Below are positions 14,006-14,083 of a DNA stretch of 14,083 bases, in pieces (positions within the stretch are counted from its first letter, which is position 1; every line of letters starts with the position of its first letter). The translations under genes and the position numbers were made by a program. This DNA is from Streptococcus sp. (GTDB taxonomy: Bacteria > Bacillota > Bacilli > Lactobacillales > Streptococcaceae). The stretch is from the NCBI GenBank assembly GCA_030825825.1, contig JAPJPE010000024.1, positions 1-14,083 of the forward strand, read 5' to 3'. Under the pieces are notes generated by a model. That model was given only the letters and a program-made list of their open reading frames with translations. It was not told where the DNA came from and did not search any database.

Positions 14006-14083
14006 TTAGTCACATACAAATTGGTGATATTCTGTTGTCAATGCTTCCCATACAGACTCTGTAGGAAATACTTTCCCAGTCAT
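14006..14083 (-). CDS. 3' end of an unrecognised gene (partial)
   Basis: The minus strand is open from the right edge to TAA at 14006, giving 26 codons that start MTGKVFPTESVWEALT and finish EYHQFVCD. The first codon in view is ATG at the very edge, but the gene may well begin further right. A terminator follows at 13968. I do not recognise the family. It does not look like the C-terminus of AroE, the gene I would expect upstream of aroB in many streptococci. Confidence 0.5.
   Translation of the reverse strand: MTGKVFPTESVWEALTTEYHQFVCD

Noticed and set aside
1..14083. CRISPR array, tRNA, rRNA or intact insertion sequence
   Set aside because: No regularly spaced repeat series, no tRNA-like TTCGA arm in context, no rRNA core and no transposase frame were seen on either strand.

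Overview
The window looks like the chromosome of a low-GC Firmicute, almost certainly a Streptococcus (viridans group is my guess, not proven). The reasons are the gene order aroB-aroC-tyrA-yheA-aroA-aroK-pheA-LCP gene, strong AAGGAG-type ribosome binding sites, and protein sequences that read as streptococcal. Every gene I can support is on the minus strand, so transcription runs from the right edge (14083) to the left edge (1).

Right part, 14083 to 5960: aromatic amino-acid block. After the 3' end of an unrecognised gene and a strong terminator come aroB, aroC and tyrA (tightly packed; tyrA probably starts at TTG). yheA (YlbF/YmcA-like, UPF0342) follows with its own -10 box. A second unit, aroA-aroK-pheA-LCP, has overlapping genes behind its own promoter (TTGAAT-N17-TAGAAT). 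Together these encode shikimate-pathway steps 2, 5, 6 and 7 plus the two branch enzymes to phenylalanine and tyrosine. The last gene is a LytR-CpsA-Psr cell-wall ligase. aroD, aroE and the DAHP synthase are not in the window.

Middle, 5897 to 4493: an intact TrmA/RumA-family 23S rRNA uracil-5-methyltransferase (RlmD/RlmCD type) and its terminator.

Left part, 4490 to 1: an accessory region. About 475 bp with no convincing gene carries terminator-like hairpins and a long inverted repeat. Next is a metal operon: a ZIP-family transporter gene broken by an in-frame TGA, an ArsR/SmtB-family repressor (CadC/SmtB-like) and a P1B-type Zn/Cd/Pb-exporting ATPase. Its promoter is perfect consensus (TTGACA-N18-TATAAT), with one operator-like palindrome in the -35/-10 spacer and a second 31 bp away over the start point.

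Beyond the ATPase terminator, the first 270 bases hold three consecutive fragments of the extreme 3' end of rlmD-like genes, each ending in its own stop. With the intact rlmD on the other side, this suggests that the 3' end of rlmD has been a repeated integration site and that the metal operon is cargo left by a decayed integrative element. That interpretation, the split ZIP gene and the operator layout are the main points for a second look.
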